Source: a virus. From it: a stretch of 34,521 nucleotides of DNA. The position numbers were made by a program, and so were the translations under genes. A model generated the notes under the pieces. The model saw only the letters and a list, made by a program, of their open reading frames with translations, ran no database searches and was not told the origin of the DNA. Of the stretch, positions 8,853 through 17,995 are shown one piece after another. Positions within the stretch are counted from its first letter, which is position 1. Every line of letters begins with the position of its first letter. Location: IMG/VR virus record IMGVR_UViG_3300024294_000541, positions 1 to 34,521 of that record, one strand, 5' to 3'.

Positions 8853-9699
8853 AGGTATTATAGTTTTTGCTAGAAATAATAGTAACATTGATTATGTAAA
8901 ACAAGCTGTTTTCCTAGCCAAAAAAGCAAAACAACATCTTAATCTACCTACTTCTATTATTACGGATGGAGTTGATTATTTGAAAAAAACCTTTGATGAA
9001 AATGTTTTTGATAAAATAATAGAAATTGATCACGATAATACAAAGAACTTACGTAATTTTTTTGATGGAGGATTATCATCAAAGTCTGATAATTTTAAAA
9101 ACTCCTCAAGATCGTCAGCATATGATCTAACACCATACGACGAAACACTTTTGTTAGATAGTGATTTTATTATATCTAACGATTTGTTCTTAAATTGCTT
9201 CGAAAGCACCCATGACTTATTATTATATAAAGATTCTTATGATTTAAGTAATACTAGAAACACTAAAGAGTTTGAGTTTATCAGCGATAGCGGCTGTGAA
9301 TTTTATTGGGCAACTTGTGTATTTTTTAGAAAATGCGATACAAACAAAATGTTTTTTGATTTGATAAAACATATTCAGCAAGAGTGGCATCATTACAGAA
9401 GAATTTATCAAATTCAGTCGTTGTTGTTTAGAAACGACTTTGCATTTAGTATTGCAATACATATTTTAAATGGATTTCAAAAAGGAGAGTTTGCAGCTAA
9501 GATGCCAGGAAAACTAACATATGTTACAGACCAAGATATTTTATGGAATGTAACTGACGAAAATATGCTTTTTTTAGTTGCAAAAAAAGATTACCTCGGC
9601 GAATATCATGCTATTTCTACAAAAAAATTAAATGTACATGTTATGAATAAATTTAGTTTGTCGCGTATAATAGACAAGGAACTAGCAAATGAACAATAA
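8845..9699 (+). CDS. GT-A type glycosyltransferase (DxD), 284 aa
   Basis: The N-terminus IIVFARNNSNIDYVKQAVFLAKKAK is a Rossmann-like nucleotide-sugar binding start. The DxD motif is LLLDSDFI, with D105 and D107, expected to hold the divalent metal and the sugar-nucleotide phosphate. The overall layout resembles GT8-like enzymes that move a sugar from a nucleotide donor. It is a paralogue of the next gene (same N-terminal pattern, same DxD spacing after a TPYDET/TPYEET motif). It overlaps its neighbours on both sides (8 and 11 bases), so translation is probably coupled. Donor and acceptor are unknown. Targets could be host surface glycan, phage DNA or fibre proteins; location in a sugar gene cluster favours a glycan or glycoprotein. 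Confidence 0.7.
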   Translation: MSKGIIVFARNNSNIDYVKQAVFLAKKAKQHLNLPTSIITDGVDYLKKTFDENVFDKIIEIDHDNTKNLRNFFDGGLSSKSDNFKNSSRSSAYDLTPYDETLLLDSDFIISNDLFLNCFESTHDLLLYKDSYDLSNTRNTKEFEFISDSGCEFYWATCVFFRKCDTNKMFFDLIKHIQQEWHHYRRIYQIQSLLFRNDFAFSIAIHILNGFQKGEFAAKMPGKLTYVTDQDILWNVTDENMLFLVAKKDYLGEYHAISTKKLNVHVMNKFSLSRIIDKELANEQ

Positions 9700-10531
9700 A
9701 GGTTTTTTAGTATTAGCACAAAATTCTTCTTCTGGTGATTATATTATTCAATCTTGTCTTTTAGCAATGAGCTTAAAGGCTACAAACAATGCACCTATTA
9801 GTATTGTAACAGATGACGAAGTACCAGATAATTATAAATTCTTGTTTGATAACATTATTCCTATTCCGTTTGGTGATGATGCAAAAGACAAAGATTGGAA
9901 AATAGAAAATAGATGGAAACTGTATCATGCTACACCGTATGAGGAAACAATTGTTTTAGATACAGATATGTTAGTGTTAGAAAACTTAGACTCGTGGTGG
10001 CAATTTTTAGAAAATTACGATGTATACTATACAAGTAAAGTTTATGATTACAGAGGAAATATAGCAGATACAAGTTATTATAGAAAAGCATTTATTGATA
10101 ATAATCTTCCTAATCTTTTTTCTGGATTTCATTATTTTAAGAAGAATGAATTTGCTCAAAATTTTTATAAAGAAGTAGAATTAATTGTTAAAAATTATGA
10201 AGAATTTTATAAAATAGAGCTAGATAAATTTACTCCTAACTTTGCTAGTATGGATATAGTTGCTGCTATTGCGTCAATAAATTTAAATTGCACTAGTAAA
10301 ATAACAAACAAGTATGTCAAAAATCCTACATTCACTCACATGAAGCCGTATTGTCAAGGCTGGGAACAAGTAACCCAGAGTTGGTTAGATAAAGTAGGAT
10401 GTTATGTTAATCCTAAATGTGAAATAAAAATAGGAAATTTTTTACAGTCAGGTATATTACACTACACAGAAAATGAGTTTGTAAATAAAACTCCTGTGCT
10501 AGAAAGATACAAGGTGTTACTCAATGTCTAA
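9689..10531 (+). CDS. GT-A type glycosyltransferase (DxD), 280 aa
   Basis: Paralogue of the preceding gene: GFLVLAQNSSSGDYIIQSCLLAMSLK at the N-terminus, then WKLYHATPYEETIVLDTDML with D91 and D93 as the DxD motif. The C-terminal half has FSGFHYFKK and a HMKPYCQGW segment, which fits the acceptor side of GT8-like folds. AAGGA lies eight bases before the ATG. It overlaps the previous gene by 11 bases and the following one by eight. The two tandem enzymes probably act one after another or on different acceptors. Cytoplasmic; no membrane segment. Specificity is not visible. Confidence 0.7.
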   Translation: MNNKGFLVLAQNSSSGDYIIQSCLLAMSLKATNNAPISIVTDDEVPDNYKFLFDNIIPIPFGDDAKDKDWKIENRWKLYHATPYEETIVLDTDMLVLENLDSWWQFLENYDVYYTSKVYDYRGNIADTSYYRKAFIDNNLPNLFSGFHYFKKNEFAQNFYKEVELIVKNYEEFYKIELDKFTPNFASMDIVAAIASINLNCTSKITNKYVKNPTFTHMKPYCQGWEQVTQSWLDKVGCYVNPKCEIKIGNFLQSGILHYTENEFVNKTPVLERYKVLLNV

Positions 10532-11876
10532 TTTAAGAGAATTACTCGATAGTATTAAAGTACAGCAAGCACAGCAAAATGAAAGCTATGTTTCTTATGA
10601 AAAATCAACCGGCAAAATATATAAAATTACCAATCGTAGACCTATCGACACCGAATACGAGATAGTTTCAGTTGCTACAGAAATTGTAAAGCCTATTTTA
10701 GAAGGAACTAAAAGTGTCTCAGATTTTGTAGTTGTATATGATTTTTCATTAAAACAGGTCGTCGTAAAAGAAATTAACTACGAAGATCATTATAATAGTG
10801 CTGAATCTTTTATCCATGAATTCTCGAGAACTATTAATGGCGGCGAAGGACATTTTAACTTAGAAAAAATATACGACGGTGTAAGTATAGATATTTTTAT
10901 CAAACAAGATAGATATAGGAAAGATCAATTAGTCTTTTTTAACAACAATGTTTATAGATTTTTAAAAGACAACGAACTAGGTGAAGATCTTAATTTTGAC
11001 AATGCATTGCTTTTTGTTGAAGATGTAAAGTTGTCAGATATATCAACAAGAGATCATGTAATATCTTTAGAAGTCACTGTGCCAATATATGACGGAATAC
11101 ATGTTGATGTATGGTATAAAGAACTAGATCACGTGACTGGACAACATGTCTATCATAATGGCAATGTGTACAAAATTAAAAAAGATCAGAAAAAGAATAC
11201 AAACTTTAGCAAACGTAATTGTGAATTAATTGTAGAAAACGTAATTCTATATGATGATAGTAATAAAGATCTTAAATTTCAAGATCCGACTACTGTAGGA
11301 GATAAGTTTTTAGATAATAATAAATTATATATGATTGATATAAATGAACTTGTACATAAACACACTTTTGGAGACATTTTTTTCTATTCTGGAAATAATT
11401 TAATAGAATACAATAATGATGGGTTTAGTGTTATAAATTTAACTACTAAAGACATTTATTCTATAGAAAAAGACTTTTTAAAAATGCACAGCAGTAGTAG
11501 AGAGAGCAACCAGTTAACAAACGGAGATAAACTTTTAATAGGTAAAGAATTATACAGTTTTCATTCAGGAAAAGTACATGATTTGCTTATTAGACAAAAT
11601 AATCAATTAAAAAGGTGGGAATTAATTTTAGACCCCGCAACTAAAAAGTTTATAACACTTGCAGGGTATTCTAAAAATGACACTGTGTATTTTAGTGTTA
11701 CTGAAAAGTATGACCCAAATATCTTATTAAAGTCAATTACAGTTTCTGTTGAACAAATGATTCGAGATACAGAAATTTATTTAGACTTTGACGATGGCTG
11801 GGATCCTACTGAAATGGAACTTAGTATATACACTACTAAGTACTTTGAAAATTATGGATATGAGATATTTAAATGA
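10524..11876 (+). CDS. Unknown protein with an internal duplication, 450 aa
   Basis: No family recognised. Residues about 114-174 and 186-246 are two copies of one module: KIYDGVSIDIFIK...FFNNNVYRF...FVEDVKLSDIS against PIYDGIHVDVWYK...YHNGNVYKI...IVENVILYDDS. The rest is a run of short beta-strands and turns rich in Asn, Asp, Lys and Tyr, resembling a virion or baseplate component more than an enzyme. There is no signal peptide, membrane helix or catalytic motif. AAGGT lies a few bases before the ATG. It is translationally linked to glycosyltransferase genes on both sides (8-base and ATGA overlaps). It might be the acceptor they modify; that is speculation. Confidence 0.6.
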   Translation: MSNLRELLDSIKVQQAQQNESYVSYEKSTGKIYKITNRRPIDTEYEIVSVATEIVKPILEGTKSVSDFVVVYDFSLKQVVVKEINYEDHYNSAESFIHEFSRTINGGEGHFNLEKIYDGVSIDIFIKQDRYRKDQLVFFNNNVYRFLKDNELGEDLNFDNALLFVEDVKLSDISTRDHVISLEVTVPIYDGIHVDVWYKELDHVTGQHVYHNGNVYKIKKDQKKNTNFSKRNCELIVENVILYDDSNKDLKFQDPTTVGDKFLDNNKLYMIDINELVHKHTFGDIFFYSGNNLIEYNNDGFSVINLTTKDIYSIEKDFLKMHSSSRESNQLTNGDKLLIGKELYSFHSGKVHDLLIRQNNQLKRWELILDPATKKFITLAGYSKNDTVYFSVTEKYDPNILLKSITVSVEQMIRDTEIYLDFDDGWDPTEMELSIYTTKYFENYGYEIFK

Positions 11877-12793
11877 GTAAATTCAAACCTCTAGATTACG
11901 ATATAATTTATTTAAGCTATGACGAACCAAATGCAGAGCAGAATTATGCAGACCTATGCACAAAGGTGCCATGGGCAAAACGTGTACACGGTGTAAAAGG
12001 ATCTGATTCAGCACACAAAGCATGTGCAGAACTTTCAGAAACAGATAGATTTATTACAATTGACGGCGACAACAGAATTAGACCAAATTTTTTAGACCAA
12101 GAAATCAATTTTGAAGAACATACTGATTTACAAAGTTGTGTAATAAGCTGGGCCGGAAAGAATATTGTAAATGGGCTAATGTACGGCAACGGCGGCATAA
12201 AATGCTGGCCTAAAGATTTCGTTTTAAAAATGCGCACACATGAAAACGCAGATCCTAAGAATGCACATGCACAAGTAGATTTTTGTTGGGACGTTCAGTA
12301 TATACAACAAAATAGTTGTTTTTCAGATGTTTATAATAATGCAACAGCACAACAAGCATGGAGAGCAGGGTTTCGCGAAGGTGTAAAAATGGCTCTTGAT
12401 AGAGGCGTAAAAGTCACTGTTGAAGAATTCCACAAAAATCATTGGAAAAATCTTCATCGTTTGTATATTTGGTTAATGGTAGGAGCAGATGTAGAATACG
12501 GAAAATGGGCAATTTACGGAGCCCGCGAAGGACTGTATAAAACAATGTGTACAGATTGGGATTACATAAATGTCCGCGATTTTGAATACCTTAATAGTAT
12601 GTGGGAAGAAGTTGAACCAAAGGTATCAACAGAAGGACTACAAGACTCTATTGAAGAACTTGGTAGTAAACTTATTAGTAAACTAGATATACCAATAGCA
12701 ATAACTCCTTTAGGTAGTAAGCAAAGTAAATTTTTTAAAGAAGTATATCAAAATCCTACTAGATTAGATGAAATTATAGATATAGAGGAATAG
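11873..12793 (+). CDS. Putative glycosyltransferase-like protein of the phage YDIIYLSY family, 306 aa
   Basis: The N-terminus YDIIYLSYDEPNAEQNY, then AKRVHGVKG, then FITIDGDNRI with a DxD-like pair (D64, D66), matches the gene at 20805 (YDIVFISYQEPSADENY, AKRVHGVKG, WIVDADALI). This layout of a Rossmann-like start, a conserved RVHGVKG block and DxD is glycosyltransferase-like, and I recall the family from marine T4-like phages. Further conserved blocks are NGLMYGNGGIKCWP, QAWRAGFREGVKM and YGKWAIYGAREG. The C-terminal 60 residues are an extra helical tail absent from the short paralogue. ATGA overlap with the previous gene. Reaction unknown. Confidence 0.6.
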   Translation: MSKFKPLDYDIIYLSYDEPNAEQNYADLCTKVPWAKRVHGVKGSDSAHKACAELSETDRFITIDGDNRIRPNFLDQEINFEEHTDLQSCVISWAGKNIVNGLMYGNGGIKCWPKDFVLKMRTHENADPKNAHAQVDFCWDVQYIQQNSCFSDVYNNATAQQAWRAGFREGVKMALDRGVKVTVEEFHKNHWKNLHRLYIWLMVGADVEYGKWAIYGAREGLYKTMCTDWDYINVRDFEYLNSMWEEVEPKVSTEGLQDSIEELGSKLISKLDIPIAITPLGSKQSKFFKEVYQNPTRLDEIIDIEE

Positions 12794-12794
12794 T

Positions 12795-14069
12795 ATGGAA
12801 AAGGTTGCCATTTATACAAGAGATGATTTAGTAGAAGAATATTGGCCTAGGGATCCTAAAGGATTTGCCCTCCATAGTTTTCATTGTGGATTAAATAAAC
12901 GGATACTACTTGATCATCCTGACAAATTTCATGCGCACGGAGATCCATATATAGCAGTCGGTGCAGTACAAAATATAGCCTGGAAAGTTTATAAATTTTT
13001 AACAAAAGATAATTTTTCTTCTTATAAAGGAAAGTATTATTTTCCTATTCCTTGGAATCCTGTACATAATGAGTTAGATTTAGGCGATGTTATAGATATA
13101 CCTGTAGAACATTTAGAAAATGTTAGAAATGGTAGATGTAAAATACTTATGATTAACCACATGGAAGGTTGGGATCATGAGGGCTTCTTTAAAATAGCTA
13201 TAGATTACATAAAACAAAGATATAATTTATCTTATAGTAATTTTGTTATGTTGACAGGTAATATGAAAGAACCGACGTATGGAGCAAAAAACATATATTA
13301 TAATTGGTGGGAACAACAGTATCTAGGACAAAGCAGTTTTAATGTAAACCATTATGGTAGAGAAGGATTGTTTCATTTGCCAAGAAAAAACAGACAGCAC
13401 AAGTTTGTATGTTTAAATAGGAGACCGCATAAGCACCGTATACTTCTTGCAAGTTTACTTTCAAAGTATAGACATAAAGGTGTTTTAACTTGTCATAAGA
13501 TTGTAGATGATAGTTCTTATTATTGGGATAAAAGTATAAACCAACTAATGCTCCAGTCAGATAAATTACCCGACGATACAATACAAAAAATTACAGAATT
13601 AGAAAACATTTTGCCTCTAACATTTAACGACGGAATTGATGCAAATACAGAAAATCCTACAATAGATTTAAAAGTAGAAAAATTTTATGACTCGTATTTA
13701 CATATAGTTACAGAAACTTACCTACCAAATAATCAAAATTTCTTTAGCGAAAAGATTTTTAAACCTATGATTTTTATGCAGCCCTTTATTTTAATAGGCG
13801 CTCAAAATGATCTTAAGTGTTTAAGGAAGCTAGGTTACAAAACCTTTGATGGGATTATTGATGAAACTTATGATACTATTGAAGATGAAATAGATCGACT
13901 TTCAGCAGCATATAAAGAGATTGAAAATATTATAAACAAATCAGACAAAGAACTTAACCAAATGTATTTCGATTGTTATGATATTTTGATTCATAATTAC
14001 TGGCATTGGGTATATAGAACAAATACAATGCATATAGACCTAAAGAACAATTTATTAGAAGCATTATAA
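12795..14069 (+). CDS. Putative glycosyltransferase, TEK-motif family, 424 aa
   Basis: One of three related proteins (others at 16155 and 17992). Shared landmarks are a VCLNRRPHKHRILLASLL block (residues about 205-222) and a C-terminal block VTETYL...FSEKIFKP...PFILIG...LRKLGYKTFD...DETYD (about 305-360). The E-T/S...xEK...PF/V pattern resembles the donor-binding part of GT-B enzymes such as GT10 fucosyltransferases, where a TEK motif is conserved; here it is SEK. The N-terminal 200 residues are unlike the other two, which fits a variable acceptor domain. The start ATG follows AGAGGAA. The link to GT10 is a pattern resemblance only. Confidence 0.55.
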   Translation: MEKVAIYTRDDLVEEYWPRDPKGFALHSFHCGLNKRILLDHPDKFHAHGDPYIAVGAVQNIAWKVYKFLTKDNFSSYKGKYYFPIPWNPVHNELDLGDVIDIPVEHLENVRNGRCKILMINHMEGWDHEGFFKIAIDYIKQRYNLSYSNFVMLTGNMKEPTYGAKNIYYNWWEQQYLGQSSFNVNHYGREGLFHLPRKNRQHKFVCLNRRPHKHRILLASLLSKYRHKGVLTCHKIVDDSSYYWDKSINQLMLQSDKLPDDTIQKITELENILPLTFNDGIDANTENPTIDLKVEKFYDSYLHIVTETYLPNNQNFFSEKIFKPMIFMQPFILIGAQNDLKCLRKLGYKTFDGIIDETYDTIEDEIDRLSAAYKEIENIINKSDKELNQMYFDCYDILIHNYWHWVYRTNTMHIDLKNNLLEAL

Positions 14070-14086
14070 ATTTTTGGATATAGTAA

Positions 14087-14740
14087 ATGAAAAGATTAGT
14101 AACATTTGGATGCAGTTATACATACGGTCACGGATTGCAAGACTGTTGTACAACAGATGGTCACGCAGGACCGGTGCATAGCAATCTTGCATGGCCTTCT
14201 ATAATAGCAGAAAGGTTAGATATAGAACTTAGTAATCAATCGAAGCCAGGGTGTTCTAATTTAGAAATTGTAAACAGAATAAAAAACTTCAAATTTCAAA
14301 AAGATGATATATGTATAGTTCACTGGACGTTTATAGAACGCTGGTGCAAAATTTTAGATTTAGTTACTGAAATAGGCTATGAAAATATTGGACCATGGGA
14401 CACGGGCACCAATAAAACTGCAAAAGCGTTTTATGGTCGTATTTATAATGACGCTACGGGTATATTTCTTTCAAAAATGTATGCAGATTTTACAGGATAT
14501 TACTTAAAGGATTTAGGAATAAAATATATAAGTTTTGCACCAATTATATATCATAAAATAAGAAATACATTAGAATTAAAGTATACCACACCTCAAGATT
14601 ATGAAAATTTATGTCACTTTCATGACAAGAAACTTTACCCTTCTGCCGATGATGCGTTAGACAATGCTCATCCTGGACCTAAAACACATACAGTATTTGC
14701 AGAATATATACTAGAGGAATATCCTTGGCTAAAAGATTAA
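14087..14740 (+). CDS. SGNH/GDSL-type hydrolase, 217 aa
   Basis: The N-terminus TFGCSYTYG carries the nucleophile serine (S10) in the family's block I. Gly55 in SKPGCSN fits block II. DNAHPGPKTH holds the Asp-x-x-His pair (D192, H195) of block V. The length of about 215 residues is typical of single-domain SGNH esterases, which remove or transfer acyl groups, often O-acetyl groups on sugars. Block III is less clear (VHWTFIERW in place of a GxND pattern). It sits in a chain of sugar genes and overlaps the radical SAM gene by 16 bases. Deacetylation of a surface or fibre glycan is a reasonable inference. No signal peptide, so cytoplasmic. Confidence 0.75.
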   Translation: MKRLVTFGCSYTYGHGLQDCCTTDGHAGPVHSNLAWPSIIAERLDIELSNQSKPGCSNLEIVNRIKNFKFQKDDICIVHWTFIERWCKILDLVTEIGYENIGPWDTGTNKTAKAFYGRIYNDATGIFLSKMYADFTGYYLKDLGIKYISFAPIIYHKIRNTLELKYTTPQDYENLCHFHDKKLYPSADDALDNAHPGPKTHTVFAEYILEEYPWLKD

Positions 14741-16170
14741 CAGAAACAGACCCACAAGCTGCTGCACTAGAAGTAATTCCGTTACTTGACGAATTGTCAC
14801 CTACAATGTGTATGGCTAAATGGCTATGGAGTAGTATACATTTAACTACAGGATTAACAAATAGTTGTTTCTTGCCTCCTTTACATAAAATAGATGCAGA
14901 CGAAGTTGAACAAAACTTTAAAGCACTTCACAATACTAAACAAAAGAAACAAGAACGTGCTGAGATGTTATCTGGCGGCAAGCCTAGCGGGTGCAGTACC
15001 TGTTGGAAAGTAGAAGCGATGCAAGGAGACCATTTAAGTGATAGGTTTTATCGTTCATCAGAGCCATGGGCTCAGGAAGGCTGGAACGATGTACTTGCTA
15101 AAGGTGCAGATGGAGATATTGAGCCACGCTACTTAGAAGTAAATTTTAATCATGCATGTAATTTAGCGTGTAGCTATTGTAGCCCCCATTTAAGTAGCAA
15201 GTGGGCAGAAGATATAGAACGCAACGGACCTTATCCTACAAAGGTCCCACACAATAGTATAGAGTATTTTAAAGAAACAGGACAATATCCTATTCCAGTA
15301 AAAGAACATAATCCTTATGTAGAAGCGTTTTGGAAATGGTGGCCAACTTTATATCCTAAACTAAAACACTTTAGAATGACAGGCGGCGAGCCACTACTAG
15401 ATAAGAATACATTCCGTGTGCTAGACTATGTTGTTGATAACGGCCGTCCTGATTTAGATATGAGTATTACTACAAATGCTAGTGTACCTGAGAAAAACTG
15501 GAACCGTTTTGTAGATACTGTTGGCTTTATTACAGAATATGACAAATTAAATTCTTTTAGATTATTTGTAAGTGTTGACGGTTGGGGAGAACAAGCAGAG
15601 TACATGCGAGACGGACTAGATTTTGATCTTTTATGGAACAACGTAAACAACTATCTAGCAAACACACACAACGGTCTAGTAACGTTTATTGTTACATTTA
15701 ATATGTTGAGCTTGCCTAGCATAAGACGCTTGCTAGAGGGCATACATGCGCTACAAAAGGCCCATAATGTGCGTAAGGTACGTAGGGATGAGAACACAGG
15801 TAAACTAATACCTTACGGTAATCATAGGGTATTTGTAGATACTCCTGCTCTGCATCATCCTGCATGGCAAAGCCTAAAACTTGCACCACAAGAACATTGG
15901 CATTATGCAGAAGAAGCATTAGACTATATGAAAGCTAATCTTGATGGTCAAAGAGACACACGTTGGACAGGATTTAAACCGCACCAAATTAGTAGATTTG
16001 AGCGTAGCATTGAGTTTATGAAAGAAGGATTTACAACTGACGAAGAACGTATAGATGCACAACAAAATTTTGTAAAGTTTTTTACAGAGTATGATAAAAG
16101 AAGAGGCATAAATTTTGAAAATGTATTCCCTGAGTTTAAAGGATTAATGGATAAATGGAACAAAGACTAA
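14725..16170 (+). CDS. Radical SAM protein with N-terminal twitch-like Cys motif, 481 aa
   Basis: CNLACSYC (C145, C149, C152) is the CX3CX2C motif that binds the 4Fe-4S cluster used to cleave S-adenosylmethionine. MTGGEPLL at 218-225 is the SAM-binding GGEP loop. An upstream GCSTCW (C90, C93), followed by a conserved linker to the core, fits the twitch-domain radical SAM proteins found in marine phages and bacteria, whose substrates are unknown. The start is TTG with AGAGGA six bases upstream; the next internal ATG would cut conserved-looking sequence. It overlaps the SGNH gene by 16 bases and the next gene by 16. A second member lies at 22110. The substrate could be a sugar nucleotide or a peptide. 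Confidence 0.8.
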   Translation: MAKRLTETDPQAAALEVIPLLDELSPTMCMAKWLWSSIHLTTGLTNSCFLPPLHKIDADEVEQNFKALHNTKQKKQERAEMLSGGKPSGCSTCWKVEAMQGDHLSDRFYRSSEPWAQEGWNDVLAKGADGDIEPRYLEVNFNHACNLACSYCSPHLSSKWAEDIERNGPYPTKVPHNSIEYFKETGQYPIPVKEHNPYVEAFWKWWPTLYPKLKHFRMTGGEPLLDKNTFRVLDYVVDNGRPDLDMSITTNASVPEKNWNRFVDTVGFITEYDKLNSFRLFVSVDGWGEQAEYMRDGLDFDLLWNNVNNYLANTHNGLVTFIVTFNMLSLPSIRRLLEGIHALQKAHNVRKVRRDENTGKLIPYGNHRVFVDTPALHHPAWQSLKLAPQEHWHYAEEALDYMKANLDGQRDTRWTGFKPHQISRFERSIEFMKEGFTTDEERIDAQQNFVKFFTEYDKRRGINFENVFPEFKGLMDKWNKD

Positions 16171-17402
16171 GTAGTCCTAACGACACCGGTTTATTTAGTA
16201 GTATTGCTCTAGGACAAATATGGTTCCCGTTATTAGAAACTGAATTACAACAAGGTTGGAATGAATGTTGGGAAACATTAAAAAAAACATATTTTAAAAA
16301 AGTTACTTCTCCTTATGCTGTTTATTTTAGTGTTGATAAAATTGAATGGCTAGAATCTTCTAATTCTACAATGTCTAATAAAAACAGAGAACTATGTAAT
16401 AAAAAAGGATTAAAATTTTATCTGTGGGAACCGTTGTCAACATATGACACTAGGGTAGATAAAGATGGCATATATACTAGTTGGGGCGATATAGATATAA
16501 AATATATTAGAGCCTCAGAACTAGATAGTATTCAACAATATGTGAAAAATAACGAATTAACAAATGTAGAAGTATACAGTCCTAGTTATAACTCCAAAAA
16601 ATATTTTCAAGAACATTATCCAGAATTTGAAATTGATTGTACGCCAGTAGGGTGGATATATCCTGCAACAATTAATGTTATCGAAGAGGAAGGAATATAC
16701 GATAGTAGTAAAATTTATAAAAAGTTTTGGTGCGGAAATTGGAGATATGCAAGCCATCGACATTGTGTATCAAGTTATCTTGTAAGTCAAACAGATAGTT
16801 ATAATTTAAGTTGGTTATATGAAAGCAATATAGAAATATTAGAAAAACAAACTAATTTTATCTTGCCAAAAATAGATGAACTCAGTATAGGTGCTGCACT
16901 TTTAGATAGTATTGCTCCTCTAAGTATGGATCGAGATATAGATAAAAAATTAAGTATAGAGGAATACATAGACATACATATTGATACTAATCCTAAACAA
17001 TCATATGCAGAATGTTTTTGTGCTATTGTAAACGAAACACGCTATGCAGAACCAACTGGAATCTTGACAGAAAAGATAATGAATGCTATGCTAAACTATA
17101 GGCCTGTTATTATGGTAGGACCGCCAGGTAACTTAGAATATATGCGAGCATGGGGATTTATGACATTTGACCAATGGTTTGATGAAAGTTACGATTTAGA
17201 ACAAGACCACGCAAAACGTATGGAAAAAATATTTAATTTAATAGATTGGATAAATGCAAAAAGTATAGAAGAATTAAAAGAAATGTATGATGACATGTTA
17301 CCAACATTATTACACAACAAAATTTGGATTGAAGAGTTGCAAGAAATGCTTTTAGAAGCACCTATTACAAAAAATAAAATATATAAAAGGATACGGTCAT
17401 GA
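16155..17402 (+). CDS. Putative glycosyltransferase, TEK-motif family, 415 aa
   Basis: Second member of the family described at 12795. The shared C-terminal block is clear: AIVNETRYAEPTGILTEKI, with TEK at 305-307, then RPVIMVGPP, LEYMRAWGFMTFD and DESYD ending near 347. An upstream FWCGNWRYASHRH (191-203) corresponds to the LCxNxRxxxHR block of its relatives, though less well conserved. The N-terminal 180 residues are specific to this protein. A GGATAA motif precedes the ATG and the gene overlaps the radical SAM gene by 16 bases. GT-B like transfer of a sugar is inferred from the motif pattern and cluster; not proven. Confidence 0.55.
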   Translation: MEQRLSSPNDTGLFSSIALGQIWFPLLETELQQGWNECWETLKKTYFKKVTSPYAVYFSVDKIEWLESSNSTMSNKNRELCNKKGLKFYLWEPLSTYDTRVDKDGIYTSWGDIDIKYIRASELDSIQQYVKNNELTNVEVYSPSYNSKKYFQEHYPEFEIDCTPVGWIYPATINVIEEEGIYDSSKIYKKFWCGNWRYASHRHCVSSYLVSQTDSYNLSWLYESNIEILEKQTNFILPKIDELSIGAALLDSIAPLSMDRDIDKKLSIEEYIDIHIDTNPKQSYAECFCAIVNETRYAEPTGILTEKIMNAMLNYRPVIMVGPPGNLEYMRAWGFMTFDQWFDESYDLEQDHAKRMEKIFNLIDWINAKSIEELKEMYDDMLPTLLHNKIWIEELQEMLLEAPITKNKIYKRIRS

Positions 17403-17995
17403 TGATAAAAAATGAAAAACCGTTAAAAATAATTGGCTATTCTGAAAGCATGTTGACCCAGGACAGCATGTACTACGGAAAAAACTTTGTAAATGAAGAT
17501 ATCAGCATTATGACCCCAGATGAATTTAAAAATTTACAAAGTAAAGATGACTTCCAATATTTTATTGGGTTTGCACTAGATTTAAAAGAAAGAGAACAAA
17601 CAATAGACTTGCTAGACGAATATGACAGCGATTGTGTAACATTTATACATGAAACTGCTAGTGTACACGAAGGCGCTGTAATTGGCAAGGGTTCATGTGT
17701 TGCCAATTTTAGTACAGTTATGCAAGGAGCCGTTCTTGGTAAACATTGCTTTGTTGAAACGTATTGCTTAATTAGTCATAACACTACGGTTGGAAATAAT
17801 TGCATGTTACACAGCGGCACAATGATTGCGGGTAAAACTACTATAGGAAAAAATTGTATGTTTAATTTTAGATCTGGTGTAATGAATAAACTAGACATAT
17901 GTGATAATACAGTTGTTGGCGCATTTAGTAACGTAACAAAAAATATAGACACTCCGGGAGTATATGTTGGAACACCAGCAAGAAAATTAAAATGA
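17399..17995 (+). CDS. NeuD/PglD-like hexapeptide-repeat acyltransferase, 198 aa
   Basis: Residues about 83-198 form a left-handed beta-helix of hexapeptide repeats (VIGKGS, VLGKHC, TVGNNC, TIGKNC and similar). His127 in LISHNTTVGNN sits where PglD-type enzymes place the catalytic base, and the end GVYVGTPARKLK is the typical family ending. The N-terminal 80 residues would be the small nucleotide-sugar binding domain, although the usual Gly-rich loop is weak (IIGYSESML). These enzymes acetylate an amino sugar on a UDP carrier using acetyl-CoA. Two adjacent ATGs (17399, 17402) exist; the first fits the AAAGG spacing better. It lies near an aminotransferase and a nucleotide-sugar dehydrogenase, consistent with one pathway. 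Confidence 0.8.
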   Translation: MMIKNEKPLKIIGYSESMLTQDSMYYGKNFVNEDISIMTPDEFKNLQSKDDFQYFIGFALDLKEREQTIDLLDEYDSDCVTFIHETASVHEGAVIGKGSCVANFSTVMQGAVLGKHCFVETYCLISHNTTVGNNCMLHSGTMIAGKTTIGKNCMFNFRSGVMNKLDICDNTVVGAFSNVTKNIDTPGVYVGTPARKLK

